A stretch of 43,382 bases of DNA, taken from assembly GCA_902826055.1 (NCBI GenBank), contig CADEDJ010000024.1, positions 1 to 43,382 of the forward strand, written 5' to 3'. Below the pieces are notes generated by a model that worked only from the letters and a program-made list of their open reading frames with translations, did not search any database and was not told the origin of the DNA. The stretch comes from an uncultured Nitrosomonas sp. Lineage in GTDB: Bacteria; Pseudomonadota; Gammaproteobacteria; Burkholderiales; Nitrosomonadaceae. This document shows, in pieces, positions 10,344 to 19,863 of this stretch. A program made the position numbers and the translations under genes. Within the stretch, counting starts at the first letter, position 1. Every line of letters starts with the position of its first letter.

Positions 10344-13300
10344 ATGGCCGATCCTGTTTTTAATTATGTGGGTGCTAATCCGTTTGGTTTGAGCAATTCC
10401 GGTAGCTATATCGCCGATCCTACTTTTGTGGATATCGATAATGATGGAGATGCGGATGGTTTCGTCGGTAATAGTACCGGCAATACACTGTTTTTCAGAA
10501 ATACCGGTACAGCCAACAATCCGGTTTTTGCCGCCGCCATTATCAATCCCTTTGGTTTAACCGCTGCAGCAGGATGGTCTAGCCCTGATTTTGCCGACAT
10601 TGATGGTGACGGTGATAGGGATGCTTTTGTCGGTGACGTCAATGGTAATACGCTTTTTTTTAGGAACACAGGAACAGCTAGTAATCCCAATTTCGTTGCG
10701 GCTGTTAACAACCCTTTTGGCTTGAGTGACGTTGGAAATTTTGCTAATCCTACTTTTGTCGATATCGATGGTGATGGCGACCTCGATGCTTTTGTAGGCG
10801 ATGAGAGCGGCGATAGTAATTTCTTCAGAAATACCGGATCTGCTGTTAACCCGGTTTTTGCGGCAGCAGTTAGTGATCCTTTTGGTCTGTTTGGTGTGTT
10901 CGGATACGGAATTAGTCCTAGTTTTGCCGACATTGATAAGGACGGCGATCTGGATGCTTTCTTAGGGTGGGGAGGTGCCTATAATATCCAAGAGGGTGCA
11001 CTTTTTTTTAGAAACATTGGTACCGTCAATGCTCCGGCATTTTACTTTGATAGCCAAAATCCATTTGGTTTGAGCAATGTAGGCCAATATATGAGCAATC
11101 CTGCATTTGTCGATATTGATAACGATAACGATCTGGATGTCTTTATCGGCAATCCTGCCGGCGATTCAGTTTTTTTCCAGAATAAAGGGGTAGGCAGCAG
11201 CCCCTATTTTTCTGGAATTGATTATTCTATTGACCTAAATCGCAGTCCCGATCCTCAATTTGCTGATATTGATAATGACGGTGATTTTGATGCGTTTGTT
11301 GGTGATGGTTCCGGTAATACTCTATTTTTCAGGAATACCGGAACAGCTACTAATCGAGTTTTTGCTACAGCCGTTATCAATCCCTTTGGATTAAGTAATG
11401 TCGGTACTGTCTCTCTTGAATTGGTCGATATCGATAACGATGGCGATTTGGATGCGTTCATCGGTAGTGGAGATGGCAACACACTGTTTTTCAGGAACAC
11501 CGGCACAGCTACAAATCCGGCATTTGCTGCACCACAAACTAATCCATTTGGCTTAAGCGATATAGGCACAAGTGCCAAACCATCCTTTGTAGATATTGAT
11601 GACGATGGCGATTTCGATGCTTTCTTAAACAATGTGTTTTTCAAGAACAATGGTACCGCAAATGTGCCATCCTTTGCTCCTGCGGTTAGTAATCCGTTCG
11701 GTCTGGTTGGCTCAAGCATTGATAATTTTGATTTTATCGATGTGGATAATGATGGTGATCTGGATGCGTTTAGCTATCTGCAGTTTTTCCGCAATACCGG
11801 ATCGGCAACGAACCCGGCATTTATTGATGGCGGTAAAGGATTATTTGGTATGGCCCAAGACGTTTGGCGTACTTCCGTGGATACTTTCACTTTTGTAGAT
11901 ATCGATGGCGATGGTGATCTCGATGCCTATGTTACAGGCAGATATTTTTATTCTTATGAATATTCTTGGGACGGTTTCCAGATCAACAATCATGCGCCGA
12001 ATGTCGCCAATTTAACGGTGCCAGAAACGTACACCAAGAATACACCATTAAATCTGAAGAATATTGTCATTAGCGATCCGGATAGTGCCAATGTGACTGC
12101 GGAATTAACCTTGTCCAACAGTGCGGCGGGGCGCTTGAGTACGGCTACATCGGGAGCTGTGACGTCTACTTATAACGTCAACACTGGTAAGTGGGTAGCC
12201 AGTGGCGCACTAGCCAATGTCAATGTATTACTGGCAGGAGTCGTGTTCACTCCGGCAACAAACTTCACTGGTACTTTTACGATTAACGCCAGCATTTCCG
12301 ATGGTGTGGCAACACCTTTGCTAGGAAGTAAAAGTTTTTCAGTGAATTCCGGGGTGCTGCTTGTTAGCACTCCAGGGAATGATATTTTGACGGGAACTTC
12401 GTCAAGCAGCGATACGGTGACCTATGCTTCCGCTACCGGACCGGTAACGGTTTCGCTGAACATTACGACGCAACAAAATACCATTAACGCCGGATTGGAT
12501 ACCATCACGCAGGTTGAAAATCTCATCGGTAGTAACTTTGCTGATAATCTGACCGGTAATACTGCTAACAATATTTTGGAAGGCAGGGGCGGTAACGATA
12601 CGCTGACAGGCTGGTCTGGTGCGGATACCATGATCGGCGGGGCGGGCAATGACAGCTATTTTGTCGAAAACAGCAAGGATGTGGTAACTGAGAACTCCAA
12701 TCAAGGCACTGATCTGGTCAGCAGCCGCTTGACGTACACGTTACCTGCCAATGTGGAGAATCTGACATTGACCGGCACTGCCGCAATCAATGGCACGGGT
12801 AATGACCTTAACAACACATTAACCGGAAATAACGCCGCCAACGAATTAAATGGCCAAGCCGGCAACGATCAGCTCAACGGCGGGGGCGGTAACGATACGT
12901 TGATTGGCTGGTCCGGAGCGGATGCCATGAGCGGAGGACCTGGTAATGACAGCTATTTTGTCGAGAATGCGGGCGACGTTGTAACTGAGAATCTCAACCA
13001 GGGTACCGATCTGGTCAACAGCCGCTTAACATACACATTACCTGCCAATGTGGAGAATCTGACATTAACCGGAGCGGCAGCGGTCAACGGTACGGGCAAC
13101 GGTCAGGCCAACATTATCATAGGCAATACGGCTGCCAATCAGCTAAGAGGCATGGCGGGCAACGATATTCTTGATGGCGGTTTAGGTAATAATGTGCTAA
13201 CCGGTGGAACAGGCAACGACTTTTTTCGCTTCACCAGCAATGGCCATGTTGACGTGGTCGCCGACTATAACGTAGCCAATGACACGGTTCAACTGGACAA

Positions 13301-13517
13301 TGCAGTATTTGCCGCATTGACAGCTACAGGCACGTTGGCTGCCGGGCGGTTCAGGGTGGGGGCACAAGCGTTGGATGCCAATGACAATGTCATTTATAAC
13401 AAAACTGCAGGAACGCTTTGGTACGACGCGGATGGCAATGGTGCAGGCGCTGCGGTGCAGATTGCCGTCATTGGCAGCGGCTTGAATCTTACCAATGCGG
13501 AGTTTGTGGTGATTTAG
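10344..13517 (+). CDS. Giant FG-GAP/VCBS and RTX calcium-binding protein, type I secretion substrate
   Basis: 1057 residues from the ATG at 10344. GGGGAGA lies 6 nt upstream of it, whereas the in-frame ATG at 10329 precedes that site, so 10344 is preferred. Residues ~20-540 carry ten FG-GAP-like repeats, each with a calcium motif such as FVDIDNDGDAD or FADIDGDGDRD and the linker LFFRNTGTA. Residues ~549-670 resemble a cadherin-like domain (NHAPNVANLTVPE). Residues ~680-960 are RTX nonapeptide repeats (GGNDTLTGWSGADTMIGGAGND). The C-terminus (GTLWYDADGNGAGAAVQIAVI...) is the kind that follows RTX domains and signals type I export. There is no N-terminal signal peptide, as expected for such proteins. 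Likely an extracellular calcium-stabilised adhesin or matrix protein; no enzyme domain is seen. No type I transporter genes lie nearby. Confidence 0.88.
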   Translation: MADPVFNYVGANPFGLSNSGSYIADPTFVDIDNDGDADGFVGNSTGNTLFFRNTGTANNPVFAAAIINPFGLTAAAGWSSPDFADIDGDGDRDAFVGDVNGNTLFFRNTGTASNPNFVAAVNNPFGLSDVGNFANPTFVDIDGDGDLDAFVGDESGDSNFFRNTGSAVNPVFAAAVSDPFGLFGVFGYGISPSFADIDKDGDLDAFLGWGGAYNIQEGALFFRNIGTVNAPAFYFDSQNPFGLSNVGQYMSNPAFVDIDNDNDLDVFIGNPAGDSVFFQNKGVGSSPYFSGIDYSIDLNRSPDPQFADIDNDGDFDAFVGDGSGNTLFFRNTGTATNRVFATAVINPFGLSNVGTVSLELVDIDNDGDLDAFIGSGDGNTLFFRNTGTATNPAFAAPQTNPFGLSDIGTSAKPSFVDIDDDGDFDAFLNNVFFKNNGTANVPSFAPAVSNPFGLVGSSIDNFDFIDVDNDGDLDAFSYLQFFRNTGSATNPAFIDGGKGLFGMAQDVWRTSVDTFTFVDIDGDGDLDAYVTGRYFYSYEYSWDGFQINNHAPNVANLTVPETYTKNTPLNLKNIVISDPDSANVTAELTLSNSAAGRLSTATSGAVTSTYNVNTGKWVASGALANVNVLLAGVVFTPATNFTGTFTINASISDGVATPLLGSKSFSVNSGVLLVSTPGNDILTGTSSSSDTVTYASATGPVTVSLNITTQQNTINAGLDTITQVENLIGSNFADNLTGNTANNILEGRGGNDTLTGWSGADTMIGGAGNDSYFVENSKDVVTENSNQGTDLVSSRLTYTLPANVENLTLTGTAAINGTGNDLNNTLTGNNAANELNGQAGNDQLNGGGGNDTLIGWSGADAMSGGPGNDSYFVENAGDVVTENLNQGTDLVNSRLTYTLPANVENLTLTGAAAVNGTGNGQANIIIGNTAANQLRGMAGNDILDGGLGNNVLTGGTGNDFFRFTSNGHVDVVADYNVANDTVQLDNAVFAALTATGTLAAGRFRVGAQALDANDNVIYNKTAGTLWYDADGNGAGAAVQIAVIGSGLNLTNAEFVVI
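10400..11935 (+). repeat. Ten degenerate FG-GAP coding repeats
   Basis: Ten units of roughly 150-200 bp, each encoding (F/L)(V/A/I)D(I/V)DxDxDxDxF or similar, then LFFRNTGTA..NPxFxxAxxNPFGL. The fifth unit (DIDNDNDLDVF) and the ninth (DVDNDGDLDAF, with short QFFRNTGSA) are the most diverged. Repeats of this type fold as propeller blades with calcium loops. Confidence 0.8.
12591..13184 (+). repeat. 297-bp tandem duplication within the RTX region
   Basis: The unit starting with GGTAACGATACG at 12591 recurs at 12888, a period of 297 bp or 99 codons. Both copies encode GNDTL.GWSGAD, then NDSYFVEN..DVVTEN, NQGTDLV.SRLTYTLPANVENLTLTG. The nucleotide match is close enough to indicate duplication rather than convergence. 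A third related unit survives as the pseudogene at 29576-29926. Confidence 0.8.
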
Positions 13518-14149
13518 CCTGACCAAAAGCCAGGATAGTCGACTGAGGGATAACCTGAGACCGACACCTAGGAAACGGAATTATAAGTATGTTGTAGTAT
13601 CTATTCCGAAAAAACGCAACAAGCTGATATTTCAAGTAATACTTAAACAGACATTCAGAATGTAAATTCTGCGTATAACAGCAGGCCCAAGAAATGGATA
13701 GCAAGGTTGCATGATATGGAGATTCCTGCCTGGCAAACTACGAGGGATATGGCACTGAATGATAGAGCAATAGGGTAACTATACTATGCCTATCATCTTT
13801 TTAATGTTTCATGGAAAACTAACATGTCTGCACAGTCAGTTATAGCATAATCTTAACTGACTGAGACAATCTGCTTTGTATAATTGATGATAAAATATCA
13901 ATTGTATTCTCACTCGATAACTTGCTTTTCTATCATGTAAAGAGAAACACCCAATCAAGCAAGATCGCCTGCATTCTCTTTGTTATCATTGGAAAATATG
14001 CTTTTTAATGAGTATAACCGACAAAAGACAGCCATTTTCATGATCTCGTATAAAAGGTCTCAAGAACATTGATGTTGAGAACCCAGAAACAGCGTTTTCG
14101 TGGAAGGTGAAAATCTAATAATCTTTATTCCTCAAATAACGGCCCTGAT
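13518..14149. other. 632-bp intergenic region, possible mobile-element debris
   Basis: No intact gene. A plus-strand stretch near 13580-13635 reads NYKYVVVSIPKKRNKLIF, which faintly recalls the start of IS200-type transposases but stops soon after; this is weak. A second short frame near 13692-13770 is not recognised. A strong hairpin lies at 13826-13867 and is listed separately. Confidence 0.35.
13826..13867. repeat. Strong inverted repeat between convergent genes
   Basis: CAGTCAGTTA (13833-13842) and TAACTGACTG (13854-13863) form a perfect 10-bp stem with an 11-nt loop. GTCT (13826-13829) and AGAC (13864-13867) extend it by 4 bp past a 3-nt bulge. It lies between a plus-strand and a minus-strand gene, so a bidirectional terminator is possible, but there is no good T-run on either side. 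It could instead be the end of a lost mobile element. Confidence 0.6.
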
Positions 14150-14422
14150 TTAAAACCTTGACCAGTGATCGTGAACAATTTGTCCATTAATGATGGTAAA
14201 ACGGTAATTGTAATCATCGACACGATAAACCCACATTTCCCGTTGTAAAATAAATCCGCCAACACCATTATAAATCGATCCCAAATTTATTTTTACGTGT
14301 GGTTTTCCCATGTGGAGGATTAACTTATCGATATAGTCACCTTTCACAATGATTTCACCGTTCGGTGCGCGAAAACCGCATAACAATATAATCGCAAGCG
14401 CAAGAAATAGAATTTTTTTCAT
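14150..14422 (-). CDS. Small exported protein, DUF2845-like
   Basis: 90 residues. A good ribosome site (AAGGA, about 8 nt before the ATG) and an N-terminal signal segment (MKKILFLALAIILLCGFRAPNG) support a real exported protein. The mature part has GEIIVKGDYIDKLILHMGKP, a hydrophobic stretch and EMWVYRVDDYNYRFTIINGQIV. This is the pattern of small DUF2845/BamE-like periplasmic proteins (on-switch glycine, GKP turn, then a W-Y strand pair). The Cys in ILLCG does not follow a proper lipobox because Leu is at -1, so it is probably not a lipoprotein. No function is known. It stands alone. Confidence 0.6.
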   Translation of the reverse strand: MKKILFLALAIILLCGFRAPNGEIIVKGDYIDKLILHMGKPHVKINLGSIYNGVGGFILQREMWVYRVDDYNYRFTIINGQIVHDHWSRF

Positions 14423-14642
14423 GATTTCATCCTTTCTATCTGAACGTAATCAGCGACACACTGATGGTGTAAGAATATTGCAATGACGATGAATACATGC
14501 TGAATGGTGGAAAACAGATTTGTTTTTAGTGCGAGGAATCTCCATTCTTATGAAACAGCAACCAGAAATTTACTATAGTTACCGCTAAGTTAGTAGAATC
14601 AGAGAGTACAGTAGGAAAAGTGACAGGTTGCTATTTTTATTA

Positions 14643-17600
14643 TCAGTAAGCCAGGCGCACGCTCAGATTAAAAAAACGGCCGCGGCGGAATTGACGGCTA
14701 ATTTCATCGCCTTGCAGAATAAGGACATCGTCGTCTAATATATTTTGTGCGGAAGCTTGCATCGATAATCCCTTATACAAATTCTGACTGAACACAAAGT
14801 CGAGTTGATGAAAGGGCTGTTCATATTTATCCGGGGTACCCAATAATCCTGCAGATACAATACGCTTGCTCGAAACGTTGTATAACAAGGTAGCTTGTGT
14901 TTTCCAGCGAGGATTATCATAGCCCACTTGAAAATTCACAATATGCGCAGAATGGCCTTGTAAGGCCCTTTCGGCTGTTGTCAGCGACGCAAGATTTTCG
15001 GCACTCAATTGAACTTTCGATGTCGACCAGGTGTAATTACCGCCGACGTAAAAATTCTGCAAGTGTGGATGCACAAAATCGAGCTTCTTCAATAATTCAA
15101 ATTCAAACCCATAAATATTTGCTTTGTCGGTATTCTGATAAGTATTCAATACACCGGAACCCACTTGAGTTACCAGCTCGATCGGATTAGTCAAATCTTT
15201 CCAGAAAAACCCGGCAAAAATATTTTCACTGGGCGATAAGTAATATTCCCAACGAAGATCCCAGTTGGTAATTTTGGTTTGCTTGAGATTTGGATTGCCG
15301 ATAGTTTCTTGATTGGTATTAATATCGGTAAAGGGTGCGATAGATAATTCCCTAAAATCGGGTCGTGACAACGTTTGACTATAGCCCGCACGCAGTTGCT
15401 GCTGATCTGTAATAAACAAAGTCGCCGTTGCAGATGGCAACATATCAACCCTGTTCAGTCTTGCAGTTGTGGGTAGATTATCTTTAAAAGTATTGACTTT
15501 CTGATCATTATCTTCCCAGCGCAATCCTCCGGTGATATTGAGCCTATCGTATAATAGCCAATCCATTTTCCCGTAGTAGGAAAATAAATTCTGCGAAGCT
15601 GTATAGCTTTCACTGGCGCGAGTCACATCACGCAGTTGAAATCCGTTTCTACCGATAATGCTTGGCTGCAATATGTTTTCCAGTGAGCGTTGCGCTAATA
15701 CCGATGCATTTACCGCATCCGGACCGGCTGGAAAATAATTGAATCGCTGTATGTCGGAATCACGTTTTTTACTCTGAGTGATAAAACCACCATGTAGTGT
15801 TATTTTGTGGTCACGTAAAGGTTGCAACGGAATTTTGCCATCAACGCGCCAGCTTTGGTCCCGGTCGACCAGGCCGGAATACGATATCTGATTACTATCA
15901 ACTTGACGGGAAAAAGTAAAGTTACCGTTTCGTGACGTATCGTCATAGCGATAATCCCGTGTTTTCGGTTCAACCCGCTCAGCGGTTGCATCGGTGAACA
16001 ACCAGTTGATGGAAAAATCTTTTAACCAATCAAAACGATGATCACCGCCCACCTGGTGCATCAGTAATTGATTCGAGAAAAATTTCAACCGCGTTCTGCG
16101 AATATCAAAGGTTTCGGCATCAGTAAATCCTTGAGAAACTCTTGCTTCATCAAAGGATTGGCGTAAAAACATAGTCTTGGCAAACAATCGATGAGAATCT
16201 TTATACTGCAATTCCGTTCCGCCATAACCGGTCAAATGCACTTCACGCAACGAGCGTTGCATATCAAAATCCATTTTTTTAACTAATTCACCATCATTGG
16301 TAGCAAATTCGCGGTTGATTTCATTTTGTTTTCTGAACTCCTGCTTCCAGCCGGCAGCGGCAATGTACCCCAAGGTAAAGTCCCCAAATGTAAAGCTATC
16401 ACCGATAGAAGCCTGCATACCTGTGTCTGGGCCACGTTTTTTCCTATTGACATCCCACACACCGGATAAATCCTCCCCAAACTTTTCGAGTTGTTCAGGA
16501 GTCACTCCATTGGGATTAAATGGCGATTGCGGCCGCAAATTCCCATCCTTAGTTGCATCAGCAATCGAGTCAGGCATTGCCCGTGCACCATTATCATAAC
16601 TGGTGAAATCAAGTCCGCCACCTTTGTACGTCAGGCCATCCTGAAAAGTGGTATTGTCATTGATGCCTGCTTGCAAGTTCAAATTGAAAAAGAATGCATC
16701 GGGAATGCCTCGTGTGCGTAGTTCCACCGTACCGCCGGCAAATTCGGCAGGGCGATCGGGGGAATAGGTTTTCTGCACCAATACAGTTTCAAGAATATTG
16801 GTCGGAAACAAATCCATCGGTACCACGCGCCGGGTTGGATCCGGACTTGGAATTGCTGCGCCATTCACCAAAGTCGTTGAGAATCGCTCTCCCAAACCGC
16901 GGATAAAAATGAACTGACCGCCGACCAGCGTTAATCCGGAAGCTCTGCGCAACGCGCTGGCCGCATCGCTATCACCCGCGCGGCTGAATTGTTCTGCGCC
17001 CAGAACTGTCGCAACAGAGGTTGCAGTACGTTGTTCTTCGATCACTGATGCGACTGTACCTGCCAAATGAGGCTCCAGCACGACATATTCCGCTAATTCA
17101 ACACCGGCCGGAGTTAATTTAAAGCTGAGATCGGCCGTTTGCGCGTTTTCAATTTTTACGTCATCTTGTGTTTGGCTGCTATACGCGCTATGCAGCAATG
17201 AAACGCTATAACTACCGCTAGGTACCGTTGCTATTACCTGTCCTTGTTCATCTGTTCTTAATTTCTGCTTCGATCCACTTAAAAAAACCTGTACGTCTTT
17301 GATGGGTCTCCCGGTTTCCGCAGATAAAACCTGTACCTTGACTGTACCCTCGCCTTGATCCTGTGAAGCTGCAGCCGCCGCATCCGTTCCTGCCACCGTA
17401 CCTGCTATCGAGCTTTCAATATTCAGTAACGGCTTTTTTTTATTGGGGTAGAAAGTCACCAGAATTTGTGCATTTTCCGCAGGACGGAGTGGCAAATCAA
17501 ACATGTATTCGCGAGTTCCAGTCCTGACCGTAAACTGATAAACACCGGGAGGTAATTTCCCAGCTATGCTGCCATTCGCATTTGTCTTAAGCGGTGCATC

Positions 17601-17879
17601 TCCAGCCTTCCAGGTATACGTTGACGGAATCGCCTCAAAAATCAGTTTTGCAGTAGATTTATCAAAGGATTCACTACTAATAAGTAATTCCGCATCGGCT
17701 ATAGGTAAGCCATCTTGAAACAGGTGTAGGGAAAATTCTGCTTTTTCTTCACCAGCCCAAGCAACAGAACTTATTAATCCACTGGTGATAAGAACAAATA
17801 CCGCAACAATGTGAAATTCAATTACCCGCAAGACATACGATCGGAAAAAGTGGTTACAATCTGTTTTCATTTGGCGCAT
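14643..17879 (-). CDS. TonB-dependent outer-membrane receptor with carboxypeptidase-like N-domains
   Basis: 1078 residues. The ATG at 17879 follows a GAGGAAGAGG ribosome site. A long signal peptide (membrane core ~25-41, ending VAWAG) precedes two beta-sandwich carboxypeptidase-regulatory-like domains (~45-130 and ~165-255; the second has TDEQGQVIATVPSGSYSV). A possible TonB box is EYVVLEP near 265. The plug domain follows (SDAASALRRASGLTLVGGQFIFIRGLGERF) and then a beta-barrel that ends in an aromatic-rich strand with terminal AY, as outer-membrane barrels do. The family imports large or scarce ligands using energy from TonB/ExbB/ExbD. A complete TonB operon lies 149 bp upstream on the same strand, so the two very likely work together. 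The ligand is unknown; the PhoB context suggests a phosphorus compound (inference). Confidence 0.9.
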   Translation of the reverse strand: MRQMKTDCNHFFRSYVLRVIEFHIVAVFVLITSGLISSVAWAGEEKAEFSLHLFQDGLPIADAELLISSESFDKSTAKLIFEAIPSTYTWKAGDAPLKTNANGSIAGKLPPGVYQFTVRTGTREYMFDLPLRPAENAQILVTFYPNKKKPLLNIESSIAGTVAGTDAAAAASQDQGEGTVKVQVLSAETGRPIKDVQVFLSGSKQKLRTDEQGQVIATVPSGSYSVSLLHSAYSSQTQDDVKIENAQTADLSFKLTPAGVELAEYVVLEPHLAGTVASVIEEQRTATSVATVLGAEQFSRAGDSDAASALRRASGLTLVGGQFIFIRGLGERFSTTLVNGAAIPSPDPTRRVVPMDLFPTNILETVLVQKTYSPDRPAEFAGGTVELRTRGIPDAFFFNLNLQAGINDNTTFQDGLTYKGGGLDFTSYDNGARAMPDSIADATKDGNLRPQSPFNPNGVTPEQLEKFGEDLSGVWDVNRKKRGPDTGMQASIGDSFTFGDFTLGYIAAAGWKQEFRKQNEINREFATNDGELVKKMDFDMQRSLREVHLTGYGGTELQYKDSHRLFAKTMFLRQSFDEARVSQGFTDAETFDIRRTRLKFFSNQLLMHQVGGDHRFDWLKDFSINWLFTDATAERVEPKTRDYRYDDTSRNGNFTFSRQVDSNQISYSGLVDRDQSWRVDGKIPLQPLRDHKITLHGGFITQSKKRDSDIQRFNYFPAGPDAVNASVLAQRSLENILQPSIIGRNGFQLRDVTRASESYTASQNLFSYYGKMDWLLYDRLNITGGLRWEDNDQKVNTFKDNLPTTARLNRVDMLPSATATLFITDQQQLRAGYSQTLSRPDFRELSIAPFTDINTNQETIGNPNLKQTKITNWDLRWEYYLSPSENIFAGFFWKDLTNPIELVTQVGSGVLNTYQNTDKANIYGFEFELLKKLDFVHPHLQNFYVGGNYTWSTSKVQLSAENLASLTTAERALQGHSAHIVNFQVGYDNPRWKTQATLLYNVSSKRIVSAGLLGTPDKYEQPFHQLDFVFSQNLYKGLSMQASAQNILDDDVLILQGDEISRQFRRGRFFNLSVRLAY

Positions 17880-18028
17880 TTAGCCTCTTCCTCACTGAGC
17901 AATCGCCCGTGAAGATCAATTTATAGTTATTTAGTCAAAAAATACTCTTTGGCAGGTAACAGATGCAGGAAAAAGCGGCGACTAATGTTCTATGATCATC
18001 CTTATTCATACCGCTTGTAGTGAATGTA

Positions 18029-19198
18029 TTAAGTACATTGCCATGGCTCGTTTTTACAAACCTCCATTAAGCGGCGTAGTTCGGTTCCCTTTCTGAAAAG
18101 TTCGGCACTTGTCAAATGATCCAGATGCTGGTTGGCTGCAGAAAAACGACGGCTTGAAAATAATGCGTAAGCCAATGCATAACGCACATCCTGATCTTCC
18201 AATAACCCGGTGCGGTACAAACTCGATTCCATGTTGGCTGCGCGTTCAAATTGTTTTAATGCCAGCAAAATAGATAAGCGCTGCTTCAGCTTCACCTTTT
18301 GATCACTAATGCTTTCATTTAATGTCAGTGCCTTATGGAACCGGCCTGCACGCCGGTAAATTTCGGCCGCTTCAGCTTGTAGATTTGGATTCAACAATGC
18401 CGCTTGTTCAAGAATAAACGCAGCCGAATTCAATTTTCCTTGGTCCAGGTAAGTATGCGCGAGCAGCTTTGCAACCATTTCATCATGAGGAAATTGCAAG
18501 CGTGCAATTTCCAAAATATTCAAGGCTTCCTGATATTCTTTACTTAGCCTTAACGCATTTCCTAAAGCAATATAATCAGCCGCCACTGCTTTGGAGCGAT
18601 GCAAAAACTCCCGGCCAAGCCTAACAGCTTCCTGATAGAGTCCCAGTTCCACGAAATAAAAGACTTTGCGTTTGATAAAACGAAAATCTGCAGGAAAAAT
18701 ATTTTGCCCATCGTTCAAAGCATTGATAGCCGCTTCAGTGTTCTTCAAATGCCAGTAGGATTCCGCTTTTAGGGTTATCAGTGCAGCATCTTTGTTGACT
18801 AAATTGCCCGCCTTATTAATGGCATCGATGGCTTGTTTATAGTCTTTAAGGCCGAAATGGGTTTGTGCCAGATAGAGGTATAGCGCCTGATCCTTTTGTC
18901 CATTTTTTATAGCCTGCTGCAAACTGTCTTTGGCTGCTTCAAGGTCGTTCAATCCCATATAAGCCAACCCCTGCAAGGTATAAAATCTGGCCAAATCAAT
19001 CTTCTTGTTATCCAGATCGACGCTTTGTAATGCCAGCAATGCGCGATCGTTATGACCGTCTTTTAGCATCACTGCAGCAAGTTCAAGAAAATCTGTTGAT
19101 TGTGGTTTATTCTCAGATGACCACACAAAATTGCTACAACAAAGAAAAATTAGCGTAGCAATTGCATAACGAATTCTTTTAGCTAGCGAATACTTCAT
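18029..19198 (-). CDS. Exported TPR protein of the TonB operon
   Basis: 389 residues with a signal peptide (hydrophobic ~10-25, ending near VWSSEN). The mature protein is a chain of about nine to ten tetratricopeptide repeats: examples are ARFYTLQGLAYMGLNDLEAA, ALYLYLAQTHFGLKDYKQA and ADYIALGNALRLSKEYQEAL. TPR solenoids bind other proteins; here it should sit in the periplasm. It starts 25 bp after tonB and closes the six-gene operon. TPR genes at this position accompany long-ExbB/TonB2-type systems in other proteobacteria as I remember them. A role in assembling or tuning the TonB complex is inference. Confidence 0.82.
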   Translation of the reverse strand: MKYSLAKRIRYAIATLIFLCCSNFVWSSENKPQSTDFLELAAVMLKDGHNDRALLALQSVDLDNKKIDLARFYTLQGLAYMGLNDLEAAKDSLQQAIKNGQKDQALYLYLAQTHFGLKDYKQAIDAINKAGNLVNKDAALITLKAESYWHLKNTEAAINALNDGQNIFPADFRFIKRKVFYFVELGLYQEAVRLGREFLHRSKAVAADYIALGNALRLSKEYQEALNILEIARLQFPHDEMVAKLLAHTYLDQGKLNSAAFILEQAALLNPNLQAEAAEIYRRAGRFHKALTLNESISDQKVKLKQRLSILLALKQFERAANMESSLYRTGLLEDQDVRYALAYALFSSRRFSAANQHLDHLTSAELFRKGTELRRLMEVCKNEPWQCT

Positions 19199-19223
19199 TT
19201 TTTATTGCGATCACGCTAAGAAT

Positions 19224-19859
19224 TTAAGATAGGTCAAAACGGATTTTTTGTTTTGCCCATACGCGCACAATATCGCCTTTATATTTTGCCGGTTCAAAAT
19301 GCCAGGAGCGGATTCCTTGTAATGCAGCCGCGTCAAAAATGCCGGAGGGACTTGATTCGAGAACCTGCACTTGATTGACAGAACCATCGGTTTCCACGAG
19401 CACGGATAAAACGACATAACCTTTAATGCCATTTTTCTTCGCGGTTGGCGGATATTTAAAAGAACCGCGTGCAATCGGCTTGGGCGGCACATCAACCAAA
19501 TCCGCTGTCATTACGGCATTGCCCGTTTTACCCAGCAAGCTGTCATCAATATCACGCTGATCACTATCCAAACCAAGCAAACCAAGATCGATGCCCGACA
19601 ATGCGGTATCCAGTCCTTTGAAGGGTGTAGGCGCCTGTGGGCGCGCCACTTGCTTTTTAGGTTCCACTTTCTTGATCTCTTTTTTTGGCTCTTGTTTGAT
19701 TTCTTTGGTCATACTGATTTCTGTCACTTCCTGCGGAGGAGATTTCTCCATCTTTCCCATAAAGTGATTCATGACTAATATCAAACCAAAAACCAGTGTC
19801 AGTCCAAATAACATGGCAAAAACTCCTGCCACATGTTGTTTTAATTTCATCGTTTCCAT
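19224..19859 (-). CDS. tonB: TonB energy transducer
   Basis: 211 residues from the ATG at 19859, 4 nt after the exbD stop. The longer frame from 19898 overlaps exbD by 35 nt and adds only basic residues, so it is less likely; Met at 19850 is another option. The protein has one N-terminal membrane anchor (VFAMLFGLTLVFGLILVMN), a Lys/Pro/Glu-rich periplasmic linker (~30-65), a glycine-rich middle, and a C-terminal TonB domain. That domain contains FKYPPTAKKNGIKGYVVLSV, DGSVNQVQVLESSP and the end WHFEPAKYKGDIVRVWAKQKIRF. It transmits the proton motive force captured by ExbB/ExbD to outer-membrane receptors. The short linker resembles TonB2-type proteins. Confidence 0.92.
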   Translation of the reverse strand: METMKLKQHVAGVFAMLFGLTLVFGLILVMNHFMGKMEKSPPQEVTEISMTKEIKQEPKKEIKKVEPKKQVARPQAPTPFKGLDTALSGIDLGLLGLDSDQRDIDDSLLGKTGNAVMTADLVDVPPKPIARGSFKYPPTAKKNGIKGYVVLSVLVETDGSVNQVQVLESSPSGIFDAAALQGIRSWHFEPAKYKGDIVRVWAKQKIRFDLS

Positions 19860-19863
19860 TTCT

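Noticed and set aside
13573..13640. Possible IS200-type transposase start (KYVVVSIPKKRNK)
   Set aside because: The match is short and partly low-complexity, and downstream motifs are missing; not enough for a mobile-element call.
17880..18028. CTGTTAC on the minus strand before the TonB receptor as a Pho box
   Set aside because: No second half at the correct distance; the receptor may be served by read-through from the operon upstream.
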